This document shows, piece after piece, positions 26,265-35,243 of a stretch of 64,000 nt of DNA. The notes below the pieces were generated by a model. It was not told the origin of the DNA. It saw nothing but the letters and a program-made list of their open reading frames with translations, and ran no database searches. This DNA comes from UBA12087 sp964370815 (lineage in GTDB: Bacteria > Chloroflexota > Anaerolineae > Anaerolineales > Villigracilaceae). Within the stretch, counting starts at the first letter, position 1. The number at the start of each line of letters is the position of its first letter. Made by a program: the position numbers and the translations under genes. Where the stretch lies: contig CAYJKQ010000002.1 of NCBI GenBank assembly GCA_964370815.1, positions 62,001 to 126,000 of the forward strand. The letters run 5' to 3'.

Positions 26265-28100
26265 TCATGCAAATGCAAGAGCTTTAACGTAGATCTTCAT
26301 GAAATCCGGGTGTGTTGCTAATTCCACATACTTAACCTTATCAGCGAGAGTGTCTGCCATCTGACGTTGATACATCGAAACAAGTAATTTACGCGCGCCT
26401 GCCCCAGCAGCATTTCCAATCTGCTTAAATCTCTGACGGGGAATATCCGGAAACATTCCTATTTGAATTGCGCTGCTAATATCCAGGTATGTTCCAAACG
26501 CTCCAGCTACGATAAAGGATTGTATGTCTTCATCATGGATCCCTGCTTCAGCCAGAAGAACTTCCACACCAGCCCGAATAGCTGCTTTGGCAAGTTGGAT
26601 CTCATTAATATCCTGGCGACTGATGCTCACATCCTTCCCTGTGCCTGTTCTTTCAGCAGGAACCAGCACAAAATGCGTGTTTTTTTCTTTCTCCCGCAAT
26701 GCGGGATGATCTCCTTTTAATACCCCCTTTTTGTCCAAAAGTTTATTCTTTTTGAGTTCAGCGATAACGTCCAGGATGCCGGATCCGCAAATGCCCACAG
26801 CCGGTTCATCACCGATCGTCTGTACTCTAATCTCCATCCCATCTATTTGCACTCTTTCGATAGCGCCTTGTGCAGCACGCATCCCAGCCTGAATATGGGC
26901 TCCTTCAAAAGCGGGGCCAGAGGCACAAGAACAGCTGTAATGTTTTCCGGCATGAAATAGACTTATCTCGGTATTCGTCCCTATATCCAGAGCAATAGTC
27001 GTCTGGTTGACCTGAAACAAATCCGCCCCCAACAACATGGCAACATGATCTGCGCCTACATACCCGGCGATATTGGGGGGCATGTAGACATTAGCCCCGG
27101 TTGCCAATTCCAAACCGATATCGCGACCAACAAATGAAAGAGATTCTCCAACTGCTGCCACATAAGGCGATTCTCCCAATTGTTTGACAGGCAGCCCTGA
27201 GAATAAATGATGCATGGCGGTATTTCCCACCATGACAGCTTCAACAACCTGCGCCTGATCGATATTCACTTCTTTGGTTAAATTTTCAAGCAATTTATTA
27301 AGGGTCTCCACGAGACGTGATTGCAGGATTTTAGCTCCATCGAGGTGGTCATTCGCATACGAGATGCGGCTGATGACATCTTCCCCATAGGCGATCTGAG
27401 GATTCATGGCGCCAGCTTTTGCCAACGTTTCCCCAGTTTCCAGATCGACCAAATAGGCGGCTAGTTTGGTGGTGCCAATATCGACTGCCAACCCCACCAG
27501 TTTACTGCCTGAAGGCAGAATTGAGACCAGCTCATTTTTTCGAAAAACCAGACGTATCTCTCCATTCTCCGATCTCAAAAGAGTTGGCAAATTTGCAACC
27601 ACATTAATATTGATTTGAAAATCTGCCCGGTTTGATTTTGCAAGTGCGCTTCGCAACCTGGTCAGATCAGAGCGCAGATCCTTTAGACTGGCAGGTTGAG
27701 TTTTCACATCCAAACCCGTCACTATCGGATCTAATTCTGTGGGGATCTCCTGCCCTTCCACCTGCAAACGCTGGGGAGTGGAAAATGATTCTGGTGGTAT
27801 TTCTATACGTATATCGCCAAGAATTTCAGCCTGACAAGCCAATCTGAAACCTTCATTTAATTCTTCACTTGAGAATTCGCATTCTTCCTTAGAATTTACT
27901 TCAGATAGTTGACCTTCAACCAATCGAATTTTACAGGTTCCACAAACACCCTCACCACCGCAAATCGTCACCAATTCCACGCCAGCTAACCTGGCTGCAT
28001 CCAGGACAGTTGAACCATCGGGAATAGTGACACGCCTTCCGATAGGTTGCAGAATAACTTCATGAGATAGTTCCGTTTTTTCGGAATCTCTATTTTTCAT
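26265..28100 (-). CDS. Corrinoid-protein reductive activator (RACo/RamA-like, [2Fe-2S] + ASKHA)
   Basis: A 611-residue protein. The N-terminal ferredoxin domain has C47-x5-C53-x2-C56 and C89, a plant-type [2Fe-2S] site. A linker and a long ASKHA ATPase-like domain follow, with VGLAVDIGTTKLAAYLVD and TTIALDIGTNTEIS as phosphate-binding motifs. Such proteins use ATP to drive reduction of inactive cob(II)alamin to cob(I)alamin on corrinoid methyl-carrier proteins. Its start overlaps the stop of the methyltetrahydrofolate methyltransferase (ATGA), and a corrinoid protein lies at 42820-43467. RamA proteins instead carry [4Fe-4S] sites, so RACo is the closer match. Confidence 0.9.
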   Translation of the reverse strand: MKNRDSEKTELSHEVILQPIGRRVTIPDGSTVLDAARLAGVELVTICGGEGVCGTCKIRLVEGQLSEVNSKEECEFSSEELNEGFRLACQAEILGDIRIEIPPESFSTPQRLQVEGQEIPTELDPIVTGLDVKTQPASLKDLRSDLTRLRSALAKSNRADFQININVVANLPTLLRSENGEIRLVFRKNELVSILPSGSKLVGLAVDIGTTKLAAYLVDLETGETLAKAGAMNPQIAYGEDVISRISYANDHLDGAKILQSRLVETLNKLLENLTKEVNIDQAQVVEAVMVGNTAMHHLFSGLPVKQLGESPYVAAVGESLSFVGRDIGLELATGANVYMPPNIAGYVGADHVAMLLGADLFQVNQTTIALDIGTNTEISLFHAGKHYSCSCASGPAFEGAHIQAGMRAAQGAIERVQIDGMEIRVQTIGDEPAVGICGSGILDVIAELKKNKLLDKKGVLKGDHPALREKEKNTHFVLVPAERTGTGKDVSISRQDINEIQLAKAAIRAGVEVLLAEAGIHDEDIQSFIVAGAFGTYLDISSAIQIGMFPDIPRQRFKQIGNAAGAGARKLLVSMYQRQMADTLADKVKYVELATHPDFMKIYVKALAFA

Positions 28101-28987
28101 ACTGCCGGTTTCGGTGCAGGTGCCTGTTCGGAATCTTTGATGCGCAGTTTTTCGGCAGCTCGGAAATATTTGAGATAACGCAAAGAATTATCATCTCTGG
28201 AAAGCAGTAGATCCGTAGCTTTGATGGTGGCACCTAACTTAACGGCATCTGTTATAGAGCAAGTGGCTCCAGCCTGCATAGCCATGGAAAGGAATGCCTG
28301 ATTTAGAGTCAGACGATCTGGCAATCCAAAGGAGACATTGCTGGCTCCCAAATTTACATTAACCCCAAATTCGCGTCTCAGTAATTCAATCGTCTGCAGC
28401 GTAATATAGCCTGCCTTGCTATCTGAACCCACAGTTAGTACCAGGGGATCTATGATCACATCTTCAGGTGGGATACCTAATTTGGCAGCCCGTTCAAGAA
28501 TCCTTCCCGCCAACGCAATACGTTCTTCAGCAGTGGCAGGGATACCCTTGTCATCCATGGTCAAACCTATGACAGCAGCGCCTCTATCTTTCACTATCGG
28601 AAGGATGCTCTGTAAACGCTTTTCCTCACCGCTAACAGAGTTAACCAACGGTTTTCCAGGTGCGACTGCAAGACCCGCAGCCAATACGTCCGGGTTGCCT
28701 GAATCAAGGCAAAGAGGCACATCACATATGGCAGCCACAAGTTCCACCACTTTTGGCATGATTGTGACCTCATCCGACCCGGGTACACCAACATTCACAT
28801 CCAATATATCCGCACCCCAATCGATCTGCCGTTCCACCAGGTAGCGAATATATTCAAAATTTCCTTCCTGTAAAGCGGCTGCCAATTTTTTATGACCAGT
28901 TGGATTAATCTTTTCACCAATGATCACAAATGGTCGATCAATACCGACCATTACTTCTTTGGTTGCGCTTTTCAAAATTGTATGCAT
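28097..28987 (-). CDS. Methyltetrahydrofolate:corrinoid methyltransferase (pterin-binding)
   Basis: A 296-residue TIM barrel of the dihydropteroate-synthase-like MeTr family. FVIIGEKINPTGHKKL, WGADILDVNVG, PLCLDSGNPD and GASNVSFGLPDR (including the catalytic asparagine region) are conserved. AcsE and MtgA homologues move methyl groups between tetrahydrofolate and cob(I)alamin. Next to three MttB-type enzymes and a corrinoid protein, it most likely acts as the second methyltransferase, making methyltetrahydrofolate. The final Ala/Pro tail is unremarkable. AGGAG lies 9 nt before the ATG. Confidence 0.9.
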   Translation of the reverse strand: MHTILKSATKEVMVGIDRPFVIIGEKINPTGHKKLAAALQEGNFEYIRYLVERQIDWGADILDVNVGVPGSDEVTIMPKVVELVAAICDVPLCLDSGNPDVLAAGLAVAPGKPLVNSVSGEEKRLQSILPIVKDRGAAVIGLTMDDKGIPATAEERIALAGRILERAAKLGIPPEDVIIDPLVLTVGSDSKAGYITLQTIELLRREFGVNVNLGASNVSFGLPDRLTLNQAFLSMAMQAGATCSITDAVKLGATIKATDLLLSRDDNSLRYLKYFRAAEKLRIKDSEQAPAPKPAV

Positions 28988-29198
28988 TCCGCGAATCTCC
29001 TAAAACAAAATTGTTTTTTTATCTTTGTTCCTATTAACCTATCGTTGAAATTTATAAACGACAGAACCAGTAAAACTACACATTTCCGATCGAACAAATT
29101 ATGAGAATTCAAGCAATTAGGAAATAACTACATCATTAAGATCGATGATGTTCAATTAACCTGTGGGAAGAAATAAAAATAAGTAAAATCTCAGCAAC

Positions 29199-30182
29199 TT
29201 AAACTTTATGACATGCCACCCAATGATTAGAAGCAACCTCCCGCCATTCAGGGATGATCACTTTGCACTCTTCTCCTGCGATCGGGCAGCGTGGGTGAAA
29301 ACGGCAACCTTCAGGTGGATTCGCAGGACTGGGGACGTCACCTTCAAGAATTATTCGATGCCTAGCCCTGGTCACACGTGGGTCTGGAATGGGGACGGCG
29401 GACAATAAAGCTTTCGTATAAGGATGCAGCGGATGATCATACAACTCATCCCGTTGACCGATCTCAACAATTATCCCCAAATACATTACCGCCACACGAT
29501 CACAAATATGCCTGACCATACTCAAGTCATGAGCTATGAACAAGTAGGTTAGACCGAATTGGCTCTGCAAGTCTTCCAACAAATTCACCACCTGCGCTTG
29601 AATGGAAACATCCAAAGCAGAGATGGGTTCATCACAAACAATAAAATCCGGGTTGGAGGCAAGCGCCCGGGCAACGCCAATTCTCTGGCGCTGCCCCCCG
29701 GAGAATTCATGCGGGTAGCGGTTTAATTGGGAAGGATTCAATTGAACCAATTCAAGCAATTGTTTAATCCTTTCATCCTGGGCTAAATTCCCGGTAATAA
29801 TCTTATGAACTCGCAAAGATTCACCAACAATGCGTGCAATCGTCCAGCGTGGGTTTAAAGATGCATACGGATCTTGAAAGATCATTTGAATCCTTTGACG
29901 CATCTGGCGCAAGGTCTGCCCTTTGATCCTGGTTAGATCTACTCCATCAAACCAGACCTCGCCACCCGTTGGACGATAGAGTTGAAGCATTGTGCGCCCA
30001 GCGGTAGTTTTTCCGCACCCGCTTTCACCCACCAATCCTAATGTTTCGCCTTTATAAATGTCAAAGGAGACATCATCAACTGCTTTAACTGATCCTATTT
30101 CTCTCTGGATCAAAATGCCACGGGTAATGGGAAAGTATTTTTTCAAGCCTCGAACAGAAACCAGGATTTGATTATCGGTCAT
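29199..30182 (-). CDS. oppF: Oligopeptide-type ABC transporter ATP-binding protein (OppF-like)
   Basis: A 327-residue ATPase. Walker A is GESGCGKTT, the signature is FSGGQRQRIGVARAL, and Walker B is FIVCDEPISALD. The C-terminal oligopeptide-transporter extension contains the cysteine-rich RFHPRCPIAGEEC. Start is placed at ATG 30182, 7 nt after GGGAGG, and overlaps the oppD stop by 11 nt. It pairs with oppD to power the importer. Family members carry di- and oligopeptides, nickel or opines; see the substrate-binding protein. Confidence 0.92.
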   Translation of the reverse strand: MTDNQILVSVRGLKKYFPITRGILIQREIGSVKAVDDVSFDIYKGETLGLVGESGCGKTTAGRTMLQLYRPTGGEVWFDGVDLTRIKGQTLRQMRQRIQMIFQDPYASLNPRWTIARIVGESLRVHKIITGNLAQDERIKQLLELVQLNPSQLNRYPHEFSGGQRQRIGVARALASNPDFIVCDEPISALDVSIQAQVVNLLEDLQSQFGLTYLFIAHDLSMVRHICDRVAVMYLGIIVEIGQRDELYDHPLHPYTKALLSAVPIPDPRVTRARHRIILEGDVPSPANPPEGCRFHPRCPIAGEECKVIIPEWREVASNHWVACHKV

Positions 30183-31167
30183 AATCAGCCCTCCCATTCT
30201 TTACTTTTACCCAACAGGCTGCTTTATGATCTTCCTCGACATTTAAGAGCTGTGGGTTTTCCACTCCACATCTTTCAATGGCATACCCACAACGAGGCAT
30301 AAAAGGGCAACCTGTTGGCATATTTATACAGTCGGGAGGGGATCCCGGGATAATTGCCAGGCGCTCATATCGTCTACTATCTACACGAGGCAATGATTTT
30401 AACAAAGAAAGTGTATATGGATGGACAGGATGTTCAAATATCTTATAAACATCGGCTTCCTCCACAATATAACCGGCATACATAACGATCACCCTGTCTG
30501 CAATTTCAGCCACAACACCCAGGTCATGTGTGATCCAGATCACCGACATTTCAAATTTACTTTGTAGATTCTTGGTAAGTTCTACGATCTGAGCCTGGAT
30601 GGTTACATCCAATGCAGTGGTCGGCTCATCGGCGATCAACAATTTTGGATTGCATGAAAGCCCCATGGCGATCATGACGCGTTGACGCATCCCCCCGGAG
30701 AATTGATGCGGATAATCGTTATACCTCGCTTCAGCCTGGGGAATACCAACAAGTTCCAGCAAATTTACAGTTTGCTTAAATGCTTCGTCTTTGTCGACGT
30801 TCTGATGAACAATGATCGCTTCGCTGATCTGTTTTCCTATGGTAAGAACCGGATTGAGTGAAGTCATAGGATCCTGGAAGATCATGGCAATCTTTTGACC
30901 GCGAATATCTTGTATGGCTTGCTTATCCATCTTAAGAAGATCGTTTTCTTCGAACAAGACTTCTCCGCTGGAGATTTTTCCGGGAGGTTCAGGGATAAGA
31001 CGCATCACAGAGAGAACAGTGACGCTTTTCCCACAGCCACTCTCGCCAACAATTCCCAGTGTTTTACCTTTTTCAACTACGAACGATACACCATTAACCG
31101 CCTGAACAATCCCTTCAAGTGTGTGGAATTGAACTTTCAAGTCTTTAACATTAAGCAATGCTTCCAC
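30172..31167 (-). CDS. oppD: Oligopeptide-type ABC transporter ATP-binding protein (OppD-like)
   Basis: A 331-residue ATPase with Walker A GESGCGKSV, signature FSGGMRQRVMIAMGL and Walker B LLIADEPTTALD. The C-terminal Opp/Dpp extension has PTGCPFMPRCGYAIERC. Some family members carry an Fe-S cluster at such cysteines. The gene starts 15 nt after oppC and overlaps oppF. Confidence 0.92.
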   Translation of the reverse strand: MEALLNVKDLKVQFHTLEGIVQAVNGVSFVVEKGKTLGIVGESGCGKSVTVLSVMRLIPEPPGKISSGEVLFEENDLLKMDKQAIQDIRGQKIAMIFQDPMTSLNPVLTIGKQISEAIIVHQNVDKDEAFKQTVNLLELVGIPQAEARYNDYPHQFSGGMRQRVMIAMGLSCNPKLLIADEPTTALDVTIQAQIVELTKNLQSKFEMSVIWITHDLGVVAEIADRVIVMYAGYIVEEADVYKIFEHPVHPYTLSLLKSLPRVDSRRYERLAIIPGSPPDCINMPTGCPFMPRCGYAIERCGVENPQLLNVEEDHKAACWVKVKNGRADYDR

Positions 31168-31182
31168 GTTTCGCTCCTTTTA

Positions 31183-32130
31183 TCATTGGGTCAAGGCGCG
31201 TGGGTCGAGAGCATCACGCAAGCCATCACCGATGAAATTGATCGAAAGCACTGTCAAGACAATAAAACCACCCGGAAATATCCATAACCAGGGTGCTGAT
31301 TCGATATATGTATAAGCACCATTTAACATGTTTCCCCAAGTGGCGGTTGGAGGCATCACCCCCACTCCAAGGAAGCTCACATATGCTTCACTTATTATTG
31401 CGTTAGCCACAGCCAAAGTTGCGCTAACTATGATGGGTGCCATAGTATTCGGTAATATGTGTTCAAAAATAATGGACCAATTCTTTGTCCCGGTACATCG
31501 TGCTGCAGTGACAAATTCCTGTTCCCGTAAAGACAGGAAGTTCGCCCGGACGATACGCGCCAGTCCCATCCAACTGGTTAATCCAATCACAGCAATAATA
31601 ACAACTACACTCCCACTGAACTGGCGTCCAAAAATTGTCAGTGGGGCAATTTTGTCTGACAACAATTTTCCCAGGACAAGCAGCAATGGAATTTGCGGAA
31701 TATTAAGCATTGCTTCTGTAAATCTCATCAAGATACTATCCAAAATCCCACCATAATACCCAGCTATCGCACCAATTAAAACACCAACAATCACTTCAAG
31801 AGTCATGGCAACCAACCCAATCAGAAGGGAGATCTGTCCTCCATAAATTGTGCGCGCCAGAATATCGCGTCCAACCGCATCGGTTCCAAATGGATGTTCT
31901 GTTGATGGAGCATTCAGACGAATGGATGTATCTGTTACAAGCGAATAAGGCTCAGTTTTAAAAAAAGTACCCCCAATTGAATAAAATATCATCAGTAGCA
32001 GGATGAATATGCCAGCGACAGCCATTTTATGCCGTCTAAAACGCAGGAAAACAAGTTGACTTAATGACAATGGTGGTTTTTCAACACCGGTAATAGCAGG
32101 GATGTCAGTTTTCTTCAGATCGGTTTCCAT
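31183..32130 (-). CDS. oppC: Oligopeptide-type ABC transporter permease (OppC/DppC-like)
   Basis: A 315-residue permease. An N-terminal helix (about 36-56) precedes the characteristic FGTDAVGRDILARTIYGG loop, and five membrane helices of the BPD_transp_1 domain follow. The cytoplasmic coupling helix with the EAA-like sequence appears around VTAARCTGTKNWSIIFEHIL. GGAGCTC stands just before the ATG. It is between oppB and oppD. Confidence 0.92.
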   Translation of the reverse strand: METDLKKTDIPAITGVEKPPLSLSQLVFLRFRRHKMAVAGIFILLLMIFYSIGGTFFKTEPYSLVTDTSIRLNAPSTEHPFGTDAVGRDILARTIYGGQISLLIGLVAMTLEVIVGVLIGAIAGYYGGILDSILMRFTEAMLNIPQIPLLLVLGKLLSDKIAPLTIFGRQFSGSVVVIIAVIGLTSWMGLARIVRANFLSLREQEFVTAARCTGTKNWSIIFEHILPNTMAPIIVSATLAVANAIISEAYVSFLGVGVMPPTATWGNMLNGAYTYIESAPWLWIFPGGFIVLTVLSINFIGDGLRDALDPRALTQ

Positions 32131-32145
32131 GAGCTCCTGCCTGTC

Positions 32146-33180
32146 CTAGTTATACCGAATTCGTGGGTCAAGCCAGCCATAAACAATATCCGTTAATAAC
32201 TGAAAAAAAACGACAGCAAGAGAAATCAACATCAGTATCCCCATCACAACTGGTGTATCATATCGAGTTAGATGATCGATAAACAATCTTCCCATTCCAG
32301 GCCAACCAAATATTGTTTCGGTAATTACCGCCCCGCCCAACAAGAATGGAATATCAATTCCAACCAGGGTAACAAAGGGTATGGCTGCATTTTTTAATGC
32401 ATGCCCGATCAAAACCATCCTTTCTGAAAGTCCTTTTGCATAAGCAGTGCGAATGTAATCCTGACTAATAACTTCCAACATCTGCGAACGCACGAACCGG
32501 CTGTAACCTGAAATGCTGACAAGCGACATACTGAATATTGGCAGAACCATATGGATCGCTACCTGGCTAAAGGTCTTACCTACTTTGGGATCAAACATAC
32601 CAACAGTAGGCAGATAAGGAAGACCCCATTCTCTAAAATTAACCGCGAACAAGTACATCGAAGCTAAAGCAACAAAGAAAATAGGCATGGAGTACCCAAT
32701 GAAGGAAGCAGTTGTGATCACCTGGTCGGTTAATGAATATTGGCGCAAGGCTGAATAGATGCCAACTATCAAAGAAAAAAGTAAAATAATAATTTCTGCG
32801 GGGATCATCAACACCATCGTATTGGGTAATCTTTCTAATATCAGGTCCAGAGCCAATTTCCCACGTGATAGAAGTGAAAATCCAAAATCACCTCTGAGCA
32901 CACCTTTTCTGGTTCCATATGTATCCAGAGTACCATTATTATCGACATCAATCTGCACCCAGTCATTCCCTACCAACCAGTAAATGTACTGCTTATAAAT
33001 TGGTTGATCCAACCCCATGATGCGAGCAAGCCGAGCCCTGTCTTCGGGACGGGTTAAGCGTCTCCCCCCCATGGAAGCCAGCGGATCACCACTACTTTGC
33101 AGAAGAACAAAGATCAAAATGCTGATTATTAATAGCAAAGGAATAGATTGTAATAACCGCCTGATGATATACCTGATCAT
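32146..33180 (-). CDS. oppB: Oligopeptide-type ABC transporter permease (OppB/DppB-like)
   Basis: A 344-residue permease. The N-terminal RYIIRRLLQSIPLLLIISIL helix is typical, as is the coupling-helix region RTAYAKGLSERMVLIGHALKNA. A periplasmic insertion of about 30 residues near 68-95 contains DVDNNGTLDTYG, longer than in E. coli OppB and calcium-loop-like in look. AGGAG precedes ATG 33180 by 7 nt. It begins the permease/ATPase run 80 nt after the binding-protein gene. Confidence 0.92.
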   Translation of the reverse strand: MIRYIIRRLLQSIPLLLIISILIFVLLQSSGDPLASMGGRRLTRPEDRARLARIMGLDQPIYKQYIYWLVGNDWVQIDVDNNGTLDTYGTRKGVLRGDFGFSLLSRGKLALDLILERLPNTMVLMIPAEIIILLFSLIVGIYSALRQYSLTDQVITTASFIGYSMPIFFVALASMYLFAVNFREWGLPYLPTVGMFDPKVGKTFSQVAIHMVLPIFSMSLVSISGYSRFVRSQMLEVISQDYIRTAYAKGLSERMVLIGHALKNAAIPFVTLVGIDIPFLLGGAVITETIFGWPGMGRLFIDHLTRYDTPVVMGILMLISLAVVFFQLLTDIVYGWLDPRIRYN

Positions 33181-33260
33181 CGCTGGACTCCTGGTTTAAT
33201 TATCCTGGCCGGGAATAAACCACCATACCCGGCCAGGATTTTTGCGAATCTAAAACATTT

Positions 33261-34925
33261 TTACTGAGTTAAGTCCCAATTGGCGACATCATGGAAAGGA
33301 GTCACTCCTGAAATGTTGTAACCCACTACCCTTGGGTTAAAGATCCAGAGGTCCGGGTCTTCCCAGATTCCCAGATAATATAAATTATCGTGCATATATT
33401 TAGTAATCTTCCAGAATATCTGTTCGCGGGCTGCCGGGTCAGAAGTTACGATTTGTTCCTGGAAGAGAGCATCCAAAGTTTCATCGCAAACAAAATAATT
33501 GTAACCGTATGGATTCTCATCTGATGGGGTATCACTGCACAACCAGTAGGAAGTATCAGGGTCAGGGAAGTACGGTGCATCTGACCACTCCATTATGTCC
33601 AGGTCTCCGATAGCAGCAGGACCATTTTCTGAATAACCTGCAAACAAAATATCAGCATCATAGCTGAATGTCTGCAGGTCAATTCCGATAGCCAGCATCT
33701 GTTGTTGAGCCAATGCCTGGTAATTCTGACGTTCTGTTTTATCCGTGGTTCCATAGGTAATTGTCAATGGATCTCCATTGAGGTCTTCACGAATACCGTC
33801 TGAATCGGAATCGACATAGCCATTTTCTTCGAGAAGTGCCTTTGCTGCTTCCGGGTCATAAATCCAGGCAGTAATGGATGGATCTACATAAGCAGGTAGA
33901 TCATCCCAGAGAGTTTTGTTAACCTTAACCAGTCCCAGTCGCAAGTCAGTGTTAGTTTCTCGATTCAACCCCATGGCAATAGCCTTGCGAACCACCAGGT
34001 CCTTAATACCCGGGGAAGCCATATCCCGTAAATTAAAGAACCAGCCCTCGTTATATCCAGCCATGACTTTTACAATATTCATGCCTGCATCCTGAAAGGC
34101 TGGAATATCTTCAAATGGCGGCCAGTAACCAGCATCGACATCCCCGGCCAATATGGCTGCTGTTTGTGCTGCATCATCAGGGACAAATTGAAAGACGATC
34201 GCATCCAGTATAGGCACTAGTCCCCAATAATTCGGGTTCTTATCAAAACGCAAATAACTTCCCGATTCCCAAGCTGAAAAATTGAATGGACCACACCCTA
34301 CAGTCGGTGCCATATTCCACTCAGCTGCATCGATGGTTCCTTCTGCATCAAAAACTGGCTGTAGAATATGTTTGGGCATAAGGGAACCTTGCCAGAGAGA
34401 TGACTGCCAGGAAGTAAAAACCTCGCTAAAAGTCATAACCACTGTCTGTGCATCTGGCGCAGAAATGGTGAATGAATCATAAGGGTATGCTGAATCAACG
34501 GCATTGGCAGGGCTGTTGATCATTTCATGAGTAAAAACGAAATCATCTGAAGTGATCGGGGTTCCATCCGACCAGGTGATATCACTCCGGAGATTCATCG
34601 TCACAACAAGCCCATCTTCTGAGACAGTCGGCATCGCAGTGAGCAGATGCGGATATGGTTCATTGTTGATATCATAGTTCCAGGGCCAACAGCCATAGAT
34701 ATTTGTCAAAACAGACATGTACCACATACTTGAATAGGACCGGTTCAGTGTGTTTGGTTCTTGAGTCCATGCTATTGTGATGATCTTTTCTCCTGCGGGC
34801 ACTTCTGTTGGATTTGGGATCGGACCTTCTGTTGCAATGACTCCCCCGCCACCACAGGCTGTCAGGACAAAACTGGCAATGATGATCAAACCCAACAATT
34901 TGGTAGTTGTATTTTTAATTAACAT
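33261..34925 (-). CDS. Extracellular solute-binding lipoprotein, family 5
   Basis: A 554-residue lipoprotein. The signal peptide ends in LTAC with Cys24 as the lipidated residue, then a glycine-rich spacer and the SBP_bac_5 fold (for example ITWSDGTPITSDDFVFTHEM, YEGWFF-like NEGWFFNLRD and DLDIMEWSDAPYFPDPD). Family members bind peptides and also glutathione, opines or nickel. A single binding protein next to three MttB enzymes and two amide/peptide hydrolases suggests a methylated or conjugated substrate, but this is inference. GAGGAG precedes the ATG. DSDSDGIREDLNGD looks like a calcium-binding loop. Confidence 0.92.
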   Translation of the reverse strand: MLIKNTTTKLLGLIIIASFVLTACGGGGVIATEGPIPNPTEVPAGEKIITIAWTQEPNTLNRSYSSMWYMSVLTNIYGCWPWNYDINNEPYPHLLTAMPTVSEDGLVVTMNLRSDITWSDGTPITSDDFVFTHEMINSPANAVDSAYPYDSFTISAPDAQTVVMTFSEVFTSWQSSLWQGSLMPKHILQPVFDAEGTIDAAEWNMAPTVGCGPFNFSAWESGSYLRFDKNPNYWGLVPILDAIVFQFVPDDAAQTAAILAGDVDAGYWPPFEDIPAFQDAGMNIVKVMAGYNEGWFFNLRDMASPGIKDLVVRKAIAMGLNRETNTDLRLGLVKVNKTLWDDLPAYVDPSITAWIYDPEAAKALLEENGYVDSDSDGIREDLNGDPLTITYGTTDKTERQNYQALAQQQMLAIGIDLQTFSYDADILFAGYSENGPAAIGDLDIMEWSDAPYFPDPDTSYWLCSDTPSDENPYGYNYFVCDETLDALFQEQIVTSDPAAREQIFWKITKYMHDNLYYLGIWEDPDLWIFNPRVVGYNISGVTPFHDVANWDLTQ

Positions 34926-35019
34926 TACATTCTCCTCTTTTCCCTATTTGGTTTTATTGTGGACCTAAACAGAACAGACATAATAGACTTTTCTTATTAA
35001 TACCTCCTCTCAAATATTA

Positions 35020-35038
35020 AATATGGATATTCCATATT
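35020..35038. promoter_or_regulatory. Palindrome overlapping the promoter of the transporter genes
   Basis: AATATGGA-tat-TCCATATT forms 8-bp arms (35020-35027, 35031-35038). On the minus strand the upstream arm overlaps TGT-CATAAT, an extended -10-like element about 110 nt before the binding-protein ATG. It is a candidate operator for the binding-protein/opp genes. Confidence 0.4.
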
Positions 35039-35243
35039 ATGACACATTTTTAAAGAAATGATTCCAATAATATAGGTTATTTAGTTGATCTAATAAAACC
35101 TTCTTCATGTTTGATAAGATCATTTTGATCATCAGGAAAGACCGAATTTTCCATGATAAAGCATGAATACGCTGAATTTGCTCTTCCGTAAAAACAGTCA
35201 ATGCTGGTCGAATCGTCGATGATCGATCCACGTTATTATTCAC
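35037..35243 (-). pseudogene. N-terminal remnant of an MttB-family methyltransferase gene
   Basis: A 68-codon frame begins with GTG in the GTGA overlap of the M20 gene stop. Its first 30 residues include RPALTVFTEEQIQRIHALS, which resembles the N-terminal helix of MttB-superfamily proteins (compare LDKDEIEAIHQASMKVL and LTPTEVNKIHDATLNIL of the neighbours). The expected GV-type continuation is missing, and the rest (KIRSFLMIKM and on) has no family likeness. A deletion seems to have removed about 400 codons, leaving a translationally coupled stub. It could still be expressed as a short peptide. Confidence 0.5.
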
